Positions 1-13,300 of a stretch of DNA of 64,000 nucleotides are shown piece after piece; position 1 is the stretch's first letter, and the number at the start of each line of letters is the position of its first letter. The stretch comes from Protonemura montana (taxonomy: Eukaryota; Arthropoda; Insecta; Plecoptera; Nemouridae): the NCBI GenBank assembly GCA_947568835.1, contig OX387603.1:18252651-18316650 (forward strand), written 5' to 3'. The translations under genes were made by a program, and so were the position numbers. The notes under the pieces were generated by a model. It searched no databases, was not told the origin of the DNA, and saw only the letters and a program-made list of their open reading frames with translations.

Positions 1-3000
1 ATTATACACTTGTCATTATTTTCCCCCTATAGCATACAAAGATAAACGATAGGTACATTATTATGAGCAATCGACTATTTACATTTTGAAAGTGGGTGGG
101 AAATTGGAAATATTATTTCACAATTGGGTCATTCAATAATGATTATTCATTTACTGGCCGAAAATTATGCTATAACAGCAACAAGTGATAACTGATCATC
201 AGTATTTTTTGGTAGTAAACTGTCTGCAATAAATAAATTGTAAATAAACGCGTTTTTGGTTTATAATTAATTGAATTACAGAAGATTTTTTTTTGATACT
301 TGCAATTGCTAGACTCCCTTCCGCGTTTTCATCTGCCTGATATAAATGCGAGAAACGTGTTAATTGTAGCCACTGATCTCCGAATCAACGTTTGCCCCAA
401 AGCAGTTAAAGATCTCCGCCGAGATGTAACTAAGTCATAAGCTACATCAAAGTTACACTTAAAATGATTGATGGCGGAGGGTTTGGCGACTATAAACACC
501 TCGGCTTGAGCTTAATTCGATTAATTAGCACCGGGCATGGACCGTCGTGAGCTAGAATGTGACACGCCTTTTCTTAAACTTTTTTAAAATCCCGAGCAGA
601 ACATAATGATCATTACTTCACGATTAAAGCAACGTGAGTATTCCGCGATGAAATGAAACCAAGTAAAGTATGAATTTAGAAACAATTTGGAAAGAAGCCT
701 TTTATTTCCTGGTGAGTTTAGTTGTAGACTTTTTCAAGTTGCAAGCAAAGTTGCAGCCGATCTTTCAGCCTGAGCTGCAGCCGAAATTCCGGCTGAAATT
801 ACACAAATTGTGTTTATTTCAAAGTAGACAACTAAAGATTTCTCAAAAAAATGTCCGACAAACATTTTAGGTACAAGCTATTAGCAAAATTATTTGAAAG
901 TTGTGCATGACATTACTTAAATTACGCAAAAACGAAAAAAAAAAAAAAACGACAAAATGAAACAAACAGAAAACAGGTACAGAAAATCTCCCATGCTTTT
1001 CTCGGGGAAATAACAGTGTTGCATTTTTTTTCCTCTGCGAACCAGGCTAACCTATATCACATTTTTGTCACTAACGAGAATATAATTACCCCTTACAAAA
1101 TATTCACATTTTCCAATTCCCAACGCCCACTCATTCGCTGTGACAAAACAACACTATTTGAGGTCACTCTTCTGGCTGTCGCACATTTCACCAAACTATC
1201 GAAATCTGAACGAGGCTCGGAATTTATTTTACTACTTCAAGCAGTGATCATAACCTACAGGTAAATCCACACCCTCAAATGCAAGTTCCAACACGAAGTT
1301 ATTCAATTTTATATCCCCCTCCTAATCCCTACTTACGAGTACACATAAACCATAATACTCAAACCTAATCATAAAACACCAATTTCAATTCATAACAGAG
1401 AAGCACCTTAGAGAATTCCACTCGTGGCATCACACTTTTCTATTTACCGGCGAAGCTTTTAGGGTTTACGACCGCCCCACTCAAAGTGCGCAGGTATTTC
1501 ATGAGATGAAATAGAGACAGGAAATGAGGACTCTAATAAAGTTAATGGTCATTTCCGTTGATAATTGTTCGAGCATGGCAAGCGCCCTCCTATAGGTGGG
1601 GTGGGCTGGGGGGCACCCTTGGCTCGGGGTCCTTAATTGCAGGGTGCCACTTGGGCTGTCAAAAAGCCGTGCCTCCACAGATTCAGAAGGTAACGGACCT
1701 AATAATGCCTCCAATATGGTGTAGGGGGTGGCAACAGCGTTATTTTAATAGTAGATTTTTAAAACAGATCGTTTGTTTTGCTGGTGGTGACCATTGAACC
1801 ATTTGACCATTTGAACTAGCCAAATGTTTTTAAGATCAAAAATAAATTTTAATTCTCATTTATAAGGTAAAAAAATGAGTAGATTACTTATACTTTAAAG
1901 ATCAATCGTAGATGAGTTATTGTAAATCAATGGTCTCCAGCTTTAATGGCGTTGAATTCAAGCAACCATGAATGGCATTTGTTAACCTCGGCGGTTTTTC
2001 CACCAGTTTGAAGACAATGGAATTACAATATTGCTGGAATATCAGCGTGGTTACCATTTGCTAAATACCTCAGCACTATTTCTTGGTCACAATCGTTCTG
2101 CAACATTTCGTCCCCTATCAGTCTTCTATTTTCCATATAAATTGATGTAAAATAACTCTGATGATCGTGAGAGGTGCTACCTGCAACAATTTGGTCATGC
2201 GTAATGAACCTCTCACTTTCAAACACACAGACAGAAACAAATTGAAAGTTAACTCAAGACGATTGCTTCCACCAGACGTACTAATAAATTACACGAGATG
2301 ATACAATAATTATGAATTGATTAATTATAATATCAGATGAATTATGACGTCACGCTAAATGAAAAGGATGCCTTTCACATAACTTGAAAGAAGATTAATA
2401 CTTTCAGTCTAAGTTGCTCAATTGTATTAACCTCCACTTCCAAATAAGCGAAGGATATGTCGCACAAAACCACCAACTCCACGACTGCTCCAAAAACCAC
2501 CCTTAACTTCGAGAAAATCAATCAAATAACTCCGATAATTGCTATAATTCTCAAACCGTTAGTATCCGGAAAGTGCCTTGAGACATCGACAGGCACTTTG
2601 CTTGAGTGGGCGTCCGATCCTAAGGATGGGTGCCCTATTGGACTCCAGGGGAGAGAGGAGGAGGCAGGGTGCCGGTGTCAGGTGTGTGTTTAATAAACGG
2701 GGTTTCGAGTATCAAGAGAGAGCTTCCTGTCGGAACGGCAACTTCCGCTACTCCTGTCCTTTCGCATCATCGTCAGATCCGATTATTATCAAGAAGAAAA
2801 AATCTGTACTCTGTGAGAGTGTGTGCAGATTTTCAGAGTTCGTCCATTCATAAAAGTGTTGTTGACATTTTAGTTTTAGTTATATGGCATATTTTTCATT
2901 CATAATGAAAGATAGCGTGTGGCTGTATGGTGGTGCAGATACTATGGCTTCTTTCCTTGCAGAGAAGCTGCAAACGTGGTTGACATAGACCACTAAGAGG

Positions 3001-5793
3001 CGACAACGATCTAGACACTTTACAGTAATAATCATTCAAAACATCTAAATAACACGTTTCACATTACCCCCGTAACTTGCATCTATAGTTGAAAAGTTTC
3101 TAGGAAAATTGGATGGCTATCTCTCTAGTATCTATGCTATTTTCTATAATTATACACCAAGGTAAGTAAAAAAGGAGATCTGCCTTTCGTGTTTCTTCCA
3201 AGCAGAGTGGACCATGTGGGAGATGTCTGTTTTTGCCAAAAACTATACGACCGACAGATTTGAGTACGGTCTTTAGGTGGTCCGACGAACATAATTATTT
3301 AATTTCCAGCATCCAAAAGCATCACCCATTATGTAATTGACTCAAACAATGCTATAAATAAACGTATCAAAAACACCCTCGCCTTTCCATAAGTCACTAA
3401 TTGCTCGTCAGATTAATTGGTTCAATTATTCGAAGCGTGTGAATCGAGCGGACACGCCCCACCAAGCAATGTGCGTTCATTTCGTTCAGCGGCGATCAAG
3501 ACGTTGATGTGGTTTGAAACCATCAACTATCGAAGTTCATTTTCATCATTGCCCACCTTAAAGGTGTGTACACAAACGTCTCTTTTTTTATGTTGTTTTT
3601 TTTTTCGGTATTTTTGGCAACATCCTTGAATTATTTGATTTGGCTATTTTGGCTAAATGTCAAATGATGAAAAATGGGAAGAAGCGAACAAAGACCAATT
3701 TAAAAGTATGTAAATTCAGAGGAACATGAGCCAATCTACTTTCAGACTATTTCGGAAATGTATTCGTCATAACGCACGCATTTTTTTGGTGATTTTTTCC
3801 AAACTATTCCACCTACTGAAAGTTTAAGTACAAATCAAGCGTGACTCAAATTGTTTCTATTTTGGCAGAAAGCGGCCACATCTTTGCATGCTATGAATGA
3901 GGTATGTAGGTAAACAGCAATGTTGCATCTTTACTTTGCAGGTTCAATCATCAGACCGATGATCAAAAGGCATTGTGCTTGGGCAAACGGCTACCACGGA
4001 GATGACCAAGCAAGTCTCTGTGCAATAGGCTTGAGTAATGTCATTGTGGTTGACTGTCGAAGAAAGCGGAGAGGAAAAGCGGCGAGTTTTCTTTCACTGG
4101 TGGGAGTTTTACGAATGCTAACTGTGCTAGACTTGCCACAGACAGAGTATTATAATGTTGTTTTTTTAACGTTTTTTGAAACGTTAGGAAAAGACCATAG
4201 AATTGGGTTTTCTACTCTTTTGAAATTTAAAAACTGTTACAGCGGTGTCAATATTTTTGGTTTTTAATCAAATTCAACATGGGTTACCATGACATTTCAA
4301 CACACTTTATCAATGAATCGACAATCAAATTATCCGTCACACTCCTTCTATTTCTACGCCAATTCACTACAGAAATTGTGCAAACATGAAGGTACACACC
4401 CTTTGACCTGCCAACACAAAAGCGATTCAGTTGCAGACAAAAATGCAATCACAAGGAGACAATTGAAGCATTCAGGTCATCATTCGCGTCGACCTCAGTA
4501 CTTGGGTTCGGTGTTTATATGCATTCTTACTGATCTCTTGGGAAAGCTCGCCAGCAGCCCCGAGAAGATGCCTAGTATAGGTGTGTGCTGAAACGCGTAG
4601 GTGGTGAGCGCTGTGTAGGTGGCACTGATGCAACATGCGCTTTGCAATGACATTTCAAATTGCTGAGAAAACCCTTGTGATCTAACGGTAAAGACAAAGG
4701 ATGCCGAAGTATTAGCAGTTTTTCTTTAAACTAATATTAATAAAATCTGTGGATATTGTTTAATTTATGTAAAATGACTTGCCCATTGTTTGAATTCCTT
4801 CGAGATTGTCTCATCTTTTAACTAAACATTTATTCAGGTACCGAAATCGTACTGGTTTTTAATGTTTATTATTAGCGGTGATGATGTTTGAAATGTCTCG
4901 TTAGGTCATTTTAAGCCCGGGCGGGACCGAAAGATGCAAATGTTTAAATATGAACCAAGTACCTGTTCGGAAAAAAAAAGCAGAATTTTAAATGTCCTAA
5001 AACAGTGGTCAGTTAATTTGAGGTTTATGGGAACGAGGTAAGCATTCTTACTAAATTCGAGACTGCAGAAAAAACTTTCGATCTGTGTAGAAAGGACACG
5101 GGAAGCTAATTCAATAAAAAAAGCACATCTTTTAAAATCGTGTTTCTTCTAATGGGGACGGCATATTTTTCATCGTTGTTTGACTAACTTGTTTTTGTGA
5201 AGCGGACAAAAAATGCTTGTCAAGATTTCTCACAAGTATATTTATTTCTCATGAACGACAGATTATGGAAAACTAGAAGAAAAGGACAAAAAGATTTAGT
5301 CGGACACATTTTAAACGTGACATTTTTTTGTCTGCCCTGCAGCTTGATTCGACTGGCACCTACAACAGATATTTCTTAATATAGGTTGTCGAAAAGCCAG
5401 GTCTAGTATTTCGAAAAAAAATCCATTGGTTTGAAGAAATAAAAATTTTAAGTCCTCAGCCCTAACGGAAAAATGTATTTATTTGAGAAAGCTTAGCATA
5501 CATTTTGAGGTAAAGTTGTTATCACCATGGTAACAGGGTCGGATTCACGAATTAAAAAATGATCATCTTAAACTCTACTTTGTGGATCTGGCCGTGAGCG
5601 TGAAAATAACGCGTGATTTTGTGCTCTTATAGCGTTCTCGCGCATTCAAATCTCCATGGAACTGAAGGCTGAAAATGCTTGAACTAGGGGAGTACAAAAT
5701 CGAATCAATCGAGAGACAACTAATACTCTTTAGTTTCAACATGAACTACTTGTTAAAAATTAATCGAAAACAATGATGTTCTTAATTATTGTT

Positions 5794-5818
5794 ATTAATT
5801 ATTAATTAATTAATTAAT
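5794..5818. repeat. (TTAA)n microsatellite
   Basis: Near-perfect ATTAATTAATTAATTAA run. Confidence 0.85.
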
Positions 5819-6833
5819 GAAAAACAGCCTTGATTTTTAGTCCAATCAAGAAGATTCCTTGCGACAGTATCACTTATTAAAAACTTATATATTTAAAATT
5901 TGCCAAAGTACAAAACTGTTATTAGTTGCTAGATATCAATCCACGTGCATCTGCAAGAAACTGATAGCCAAGACAATCGAGCAACGGACGTAACGAATCA
6001 CGTACCACGTGTGAGAGATTCCTTCACATTCTAAGACGACTGCCCACACACATATGAGAATAGGCCTACTTTTTGTCCAAGGCAAGGCTATTGTAAACCT
6101 CACACACACACAAATTGCCCAGAGTTTTTTTTTTCTTCAGCTTCTTCTTAGGTCATGATCGGTATGCAATGATGCGAATCCAGCATCTTAAATTAGCCGT
6201 CTCTCAGTCTTTACCGAGCGCTAAACACCACTGTCAAGTTTTTACTCCCATAAGATGAATTTGATGCAGTGTTATAATATGAAGTAATAGTACAAATTGT
6301 TCAGATATGTGGTTAAAGTTTTTTTGGTAGTGGCTTTTAAATTTGTAAAGATTTAGCATTGTCAAAAAAAAATGCCCTCGACGTACTGGCAATAATTTTT
6401 TGTTGTTGTTGTAAAATAGCCGATCGATATTTTTTTTTGATATTTAAGTGTTGACAGGTTTATCGCGCCTACGTATTTTTAACTCGATATTTAAGCTAAT
6501 CTAGATCATTAATTTATTTTCGTGGCGAACCTGATTCGCAGATCCGAGAGCCGTGTGGCTTGCAACCTCACATCAGACACGAAATTCTTCTCCTTCGAAA
6601 CTGACCAGAAGATGCTCTTTCAAAGCGCCAACCTTCTAAGCTATCAATCGGACTGGACGTAAATTAGATTTCCCAACAGTTTTAATCGATTTTCGTAATT
6701 TTTAAATAGCTATCAATTAATTAAAAAATAAGAACGAGTTATAAATCTCTTTGCCATGGCGAGTTTGCGTGGACCAGTAATCCGTGAGCATCAGAAAAAT
6801 TATAAGAAATAAAACAATCTTCACTGGGCAACA

Positions 6834-6853
6834 AAATAATAATAATAATAATT
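6834..6853. repeat. (AAT)n microsatellite
   Basis: About six AAT units. Confidence 0.85.
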
Positions 6854-8287
6854 CTTTATCCATTCCATTATACCAATTTACATGGCACAGAATTCTTTAA
6901 AAAAAAACGCGTCTAAGACCTAATAATGGTACGGCAACTCACCAACTCATATAAAATTACCCTAAAAAAAAATCATCATCTACATGTTTCAACAAATCAG
7001 TACTTTTCGATTTTGCACTAGGTTGCAACTCCATACCCTGCTTCACACCAGCCCAGCCCGAGGAATTCCAAACAGAGGAAGGCTGCTCCTTACATAAAGG
7101 GTACACAGCATTTGTGTCGATCGTCGCTGCAGGTACACCTCCTAATGGCACCGCGACCAGATGTTCCGGTGCTTTCTTTTGTCTCCTGTGTGCCAGGGTC
7201 CACGCCGACTTTTGTGGCACCTGATCATCCAATGTGTTCCTCGTTATCGAGTAATTCCTCAAACACGTGCATCGTTTTACCGTTATCAATACAAACAAAA
7301 TACAGATGGGATTGATTTTAAAACTGACCTCTCGCGCCGTAGAACATCTTAGGTTCTTTTCGAGAATTTTCTTTTATATTAGCAGGAATTTTTACTGCAT
7401 GCAAAGGTTGAAAACATGATCGGAAACAAATGGGGTTAGACAGATTCCCTGTCAGTTATTTTATGTGTGACTCTGCGCGCCATCGAGTTGGGCAAAATTT
7501 AGTAACTTTACTGAACCGGTTGTTCTGTGAATTTCAGAAACTGGACGTACGAATGGCATCTCCGTTTTGAAAGTTAAAACATAAAAAGTAAATAAATTAC
7601 AACATTTTCAATTTGCGATCATTGGAGCATGGGAAAAATGCAACCAATTTGCACTCGACAGGACGAAATATCGATCTTAGTCTATCTCTGACCATCATAT
7701 GCCATGATCTAATTCGAGTCACTTTACATTAGCGGTTCGCTGTCGATTTTCTGGGATAGCTTTTCTGGAAAAGGACACGCCCGATCCCTCATAGTTCTTT
7801 TCTCTCCACGACCCCCTTTCCCGCTAACCGAAACTATAAAAGCACTTCTATTTCCATCCGTGCCAATTTTTTTGTCAAAGGTTTTCACACGAGACAGCTA
7901 GGGTATCGCTTCGTCCGTCGAACAGATTAAGCTCACGTGATCCGCGAGGAATTGCACAAATCGTGAACTGTCTTACAGCCAGTCGTGAAACGACATCGAC
8001 AAATCACATGAACAATTCATTGGAGGACAAGATGATGCACAATTAACTTCATTTGCCATCCAGTTCCTAGTCTTACGATCGTTTACGCGAGGATTGGCAT
8101 ATAAATCATAGGTGAGCACGCACAATGGCCACATTACCGTAAAACAGCACGACAGGGGAACAGCGTATACAACAGGATATTGTCAGACATAATCGTGCGA
8201 CTATTTAGAATTGAGAAGCTCGATAAGAATGCTATGACGAGCCCTGAATATATTTAATTATTTTAAATTGATTTTCTTGCCAACGTC

Positions 8288-8345
8288 CAGCTTAGTGGGG
8301 AGAGTACTGGTCATGAAGTCATGGGCTCTACTCGATAATGGTCGT
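8288..8345 (+). mobile_element. Degenerate tRNA-like segment
   Basis: AGCTTAGTGGGGAGAGTACTGG resembles the D-arm side of a tRNA-derived SINE; TCATGAAG sits where a CAT anticodon loop would be, and GGCTCTACTCGATAA is a poor B box. Too degenerate to be a working tRNA gene. Confidence 0.25.
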
Positions 8346-9984
8346 TGTAATAGAAATCGCGTAAAAATTGATATAATTATCCTAACTGAGTAAGAACCTT
8401 TGTTAAGAACCTATAACAGTCTGTTAGTTTATTTGCTTGACAACAGCCAACCAGAAGATGTTTTTATAATTGTTAACGGTTTGTTAATTACTTAACGTGC
8501 CACTAAAAAAAGACACTTAGACCCTATCTGAAAATTGAAAGAATTATTAAATTGATGACAAGTGGAAAACGGTTCAAATTAAGAAACCATTTGAGAAATT
8601 TTTCGAAAATGCCCCACAAAACAGCAACTATCACAAACTAGTAACTCGTCTAAAATAAAAATGTTTCTACCGTCAATTGCCAAAAAAAATCGTTCTATGA
8701 GTAAAACGTGTGGTTTTTTGCTCGTGAATTCGCTAGGTGAAACGGCTGCTTCTGATCACGAGCATCTTTCTCGGTTACCTCGCTTGCAGACTTAGCTGCC
8801 GCGATGGTAGCAGGTCTCACAGTCAAAGCATCGCATGCCATTCCATTCAACTCGCTTTTTACCCGCGACTTCACATTCGAAAATCGACTTTTTCACAATA
8901 TCGTCCGCTACTTTCAGTGATGTCACAACGACGAGGCTTCTATTTTCAGAATAGCAACGGTTTTGCAAAATATGTCGCTTTGCTGGTTACACAATGATGC
9001 GATTAGACCTAGGTTTGATCCAATCAATCACGACAAATGTGAACTAAACGTATTGCTGCTGGTTTAGAATCGTGCTGATAATAGTTTCCTTCAAATCACG
9101 TTGTATTTGAAGAAGAAGCTTTTGGGTCTTCTCTCATCGTGTAAGTACAAACTCGGCGACAAAAGGTCACTGTTGAAACGAGAGGCGCCCATGACATCAC
9201 GAGGAATTGAAGATCGCCTTCCAGATTTAGTTCAGAATGAAATGTCAGTTTTGATCGACCAACGCAAATCGTAAAACTGGAAAAGGCTTACGAGTCCCAC
9301 AGAAAAAAAATGTTCAAACAGCTAAGTGAAAATAACGATCAATTATTTCGCATTGGTGAGCCGGTTTTTTTTTATATGTGTAAGTACACTATAATATAAA
9401 TTTGAAGAGATTTAATTAAACGTTTACATCAACGTGAAAGTAATATTTTAGACCATTTTTACAGCGTTTAAAAAAAAGGTCAGTTAGAGTCTTTGGTTCA
9501 ACTAACTTTTGGCCAAATCAAAATTCTTTGAAATGTCTGGAACTGTGGATGTGCAATCAAACGATATCTTTATCTTGATATGTGAACTCGTCAAATTAAG
9601 AAGGCCATGTAGGTACCAGGCTACATTAAACGATAATTGCACCGGTATTTAAATTAATACTTCTCTCATCCATGAGAAAAATACTGCTCGATCTTTGATA
9701 ATTAATAATTTAGTACTAGAATTAAGTAACAGGTCTGAAATAGACCGTTAAGCATAATGCCACAATCACACAATTGCACGTGTGTTCTCATTGCATCGCC
9801 ATTAATTCGATTCAGATTTGAAAGCTCAGTACAAAAAAAATACAATTAAAGATTGCAATAAAGAAGAAGTGCAAATTGCTCACTCTGCAATTAATTAACA
9901 CCTGAAAATTATTACAAGTCAAACTGATGTCCTGTCGATAAAATTTATTTTACGGTGTCGTTAAGATATCAGTAGTTTAAGAAG

Positions 9985-10399
9985 AGAACGGCTTGGTGTG
10001 TTGGAAACACCGGTTCTCAGGAGATCACCGAAGTTTTAAACCATAGCTGCTATGAGTCAGGCATTGGATGGGTGACCATCATACACATGGCCAGTTCTGT
10101 TTGCAAGAAAGTTTGAATGGATGAATGTTAGCAAAGCAACTTTATTCGCCTTGCTTATCAATCTCTTGACAGCATGGATTTTTTAAGGAATCCTGCTGTT
10201 TGCGTTGTACTGTCCTTCGGAAGGGACGTTCAGCCGGTGGGCCCTTAGGGGCTCTTTGACAGGAGGTACGTGCGGGAACTGGATCTACCTTCCTCCCTTC
10301 TGCGTTAGGCTAGACTCATCACCATCCTCATCATCGTCCACTCATTCACCGAGGCCACTAGACTAGTGCGTCATTAAACGCCAGTAATCAATCAATAAA
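9985..10399 (+). mobile_element. 5S rRNA-headed SINE (SINE3-like), copy 1
   Basis: The head aligns with 5S rRNA: AACACCGGTTCTC, then GATCACCGAAGTT, then TTGGATGGGTGACC (box C of the type 1 pol III promoter). The non-5S body, shared with the copy at 23836, includes TTATTCGCCTTGCTTATCAA, TACTGTCCTTCGGAAGGGAC, CCGGTGGGCC, CATCCTCATCATCGTCCACT and GTGCGTCATTAAACGCCAGT, ending in AATCAATCAAT. Two copies sharing the same foreign tail show a dispersed retroelement rather than a stray 5S pseudogene. Ends are approximate. Confidence 0.85.
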
Positions 10400-13300
10400 C
10401 AAGTATAAAATAAGTAATTTAGGAAGATTGGATTTTTTTTTCAATTTCACACCATTCCAGTTCTGATTATAGGTGACAACAGCTGATAGTATAATTATCA
10501 AATACACAAACGGGGGAAGGGGTGGAGAGAGATAGACGTAATGTTTACTTCTTTGATATATACATTGTTGCACTCAAAATGCACTATATCTTACATCAGA
10601 CATGATAATTAGGCACTAATCATTAAGACATTAAGTATCACAAGAACACTAATTAAATTCAGGCACCTTCGTACATATTGTACAAAAAAAAATCCACGCA
10701 TTTGCATGTCTGATAAATTTGCATGGCGACGGCCGGCCAGACTATTGTACGAAGTCGGCCCTTTGTTTTATCGACACAAATCATCAAGACCCAACATTTA
10801 TTAAATTTGCTAATTACTTTCTCATGATTGTCGAATTACTTCAGGTGATAATTTCCCACTAATTAGTGGTTATTGTTAATTTGACGCAAACTGAACTTGT
10901 TTGAGGCTGATTTTTAGCAAATCGTTTCAAGACATTTTGAAGTAATTACGAAACGAAAATTAACATCCCCTTTGAAATTGCACGTGGTTTACGTCTGGAC
11001 ACACGAAGCCATGGTAAGTGCACTTCGAAGATGCAATTACCCATTGTTTGCCACAAAAATTATCCCTTGCTGATGAAGTGATTGCACCAATTATGAATAC
11101 TTTTAAAACTCGTATAACAGCTTGTAAAGAGACGGCTATGACGCCTGCACCAAGTTACTACCCGGCGCAGGACATGGAAACCTTTCCATCCGAAGTCGAC
11201 CTGAATCAAAGTACTTTTGACAGTATTAAATTAGAGTATTAATATCTAAAAAGTGGTAATTATTTGAAAATATTGTTCCAAGTCTCAATCATTTGGAAGT
11301 GGTTTGATAAGTGACCCTAGAATGTTTTAGTCTAACTCGGTGCGCCTAATAAAACTAAGATTCCCACAATTGCATAAACGTGGTGCGGGTACAACATTTT
11401 GGTGTTGTCTTCATCAAGTAGGTAGTACAACACCTTCACAGATCCCTCCTCTTCTAGAGTTACTGTGGCAACAGGGTAGATTTCACGCTCTGTGCTCCGT
11501 GCATGGGTGGGGATCGCTACGCTAGCCGGTAAGCATAGTAGAAACAATCGCAGCAAGTGCCCCAGGTCAGTCACCGTGTCGGAAGAAGATTTTATTCTTG
11601 GCTTCTTAAAAAAAGAAAAAAAAAACTGAGAATATGAAAGAGTCTACAACTTCCTGTTGTTAGGCTCGGGCACGTTGATAAAAGTAACAATTTTTACTCA
11701 ATTGTGTGTACCTGCAGTGGTAGTATAATACCAGAGGTAGTAACGTATGGGTTCATATGCTAAACATTCTAAATGGTATGTGTGCTTGAACTCGACTTGC
11801 AGGCCCAGACTAATTTCATTTTACTCGCACGTTTATTGCGGCAAGTTCAAACTATGCAAATGATTTTCAAGTACTTACGGAACTTTTTTTTTTAGTTATT
11901 ATTCCGTGGCTACATATATATATCAGGAAGACGCGTTAGAAACAGCATAGCACGAAGTCATTAGCTAGTCATTATGCGATTTAAGTGGTGTCCAACAATT
12001 GGATGATGTTTAATTTTGTGCCACAATTCATTCTAGTGTTTGATGCTAATAATAGGAATCCTGAGATCGGCGGATGTTTTGTTTACAAGACGGTAGGTAC
12101 AGTGAATTGCAAATCGCTAGAATGGGTAATTTTATAACAATCGTAACATCTCCTTCCCGCTTGAACACGCTAGCAAATATTTACAAAAATATTCTGGGTG
12201 GTATTTTTTTTAAATTCTGGGGTTTGCAAAGTATCTCGTCCAGCTCATCTTCGCTCATACAGAAATGTGATTTATTTCTTTAATCATTTGTTATTCCATG
12301 AATATTACCTCAGAAACAAAAACCCAATTACCGAAACCAAAGTATTAGTTACTGCACTTTAAACATACATGGCTGCGCCCAGTGCCAGTTACATAACCTG
12401 AAATAATTGCATTATTGTATATCTTTCTCACCTGTCAAGCATATAATGTCATAATCAACATCCTTGCTTACATAAGTGTTATCGTTAATAATCAAACTAT
12501 CACTTACATGCCACGTTTTCACGCGAAACAGACCACTATTCAATATTCACTCTCAACAATAACCCCATTTTTTTCTCCACTCCAGAATATCATAACATCG
12601 CATGTCACATTTTAAATAGCATAATTGAAGAGATGCAATCATTTTATGAATGGACGACCGGGAGAGAAGTCGGCGATCACACTCGTACGACACAAGTCAT
12701 ACGAGCGAGTTGGGGACAGGATGAACATTTGTTAAACCTGAGTCCAATCAACTTCACTTCGTGGCGCCATCAGAAGGGGATCAACTAATGAGCTACATCG
12801 TTCCTTGACTTACTGTTTCTTGTACTGACTAACCAATCTTGCTGACTTCTAACGTCTTTACCGTGCAGGAAAATAGATCGTTTTGTACATACTCTGTTAA
12901 AAGAGTATTTTATTCTGCACTGAAATTTCGTTTAACTATTTTGTTTGAATTACCAATGCCCCTAACTTAGCTTAGATGGTACAGCCATGCTGCACTGGGC
13001 AAAGGGTTATTTTACTATTTCCTCCATTCGATAAGTAATTCGCTTCCATAATAAGACAATTTATATGTTATTGCCTCTGCCAGATTCCTGAAGACATATT
13101 TATCCCCAGATGATCGAGAATTTCCCAATAAAGGGAGATCACATTTGACGAAAAACAGGAAAGTACAGAAAACGGCATCAAGGGAAATCTATGCATTTGC
13201 ATGTTGGTCAAGAGTCTATGGACACATATACAACGTACGCAGCAAAATGATTGACAGGTTGACAGCGTTCAGCAGTGCGGGAATTGTCTGCAAGGGAACA

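Larger units (their letters stand above)
1..9984. other. Intergenic; no gene recognised
   Basis: AT-rich DNA with short open frames that look random. GC-richer patches at about 1590-1720, 2590-2690 and 7060-7240 have no recognisable domain. Simple repeats at 5794 and 6834, and a tRNA-like scrap at 8288. Confidence 0.7.

Noticed and set aside
9985..10110. A genuine 5S rRNA gene
   Set aside because: The 5S similarity is diverged, interrupted in the A-box region and lacks the 3' end of 5S; the same foreign tail follows in a second copy, so it is a SINE.
11332..11574. Minus-strand 80-codon frame with a signal-peptide-like start
   Set aside because: It starts at GTG, not ATG, and no upstream exon or homologue is recognisable. 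A polypyrimidine tract upstream leaves a slim chance of a terminal exon.
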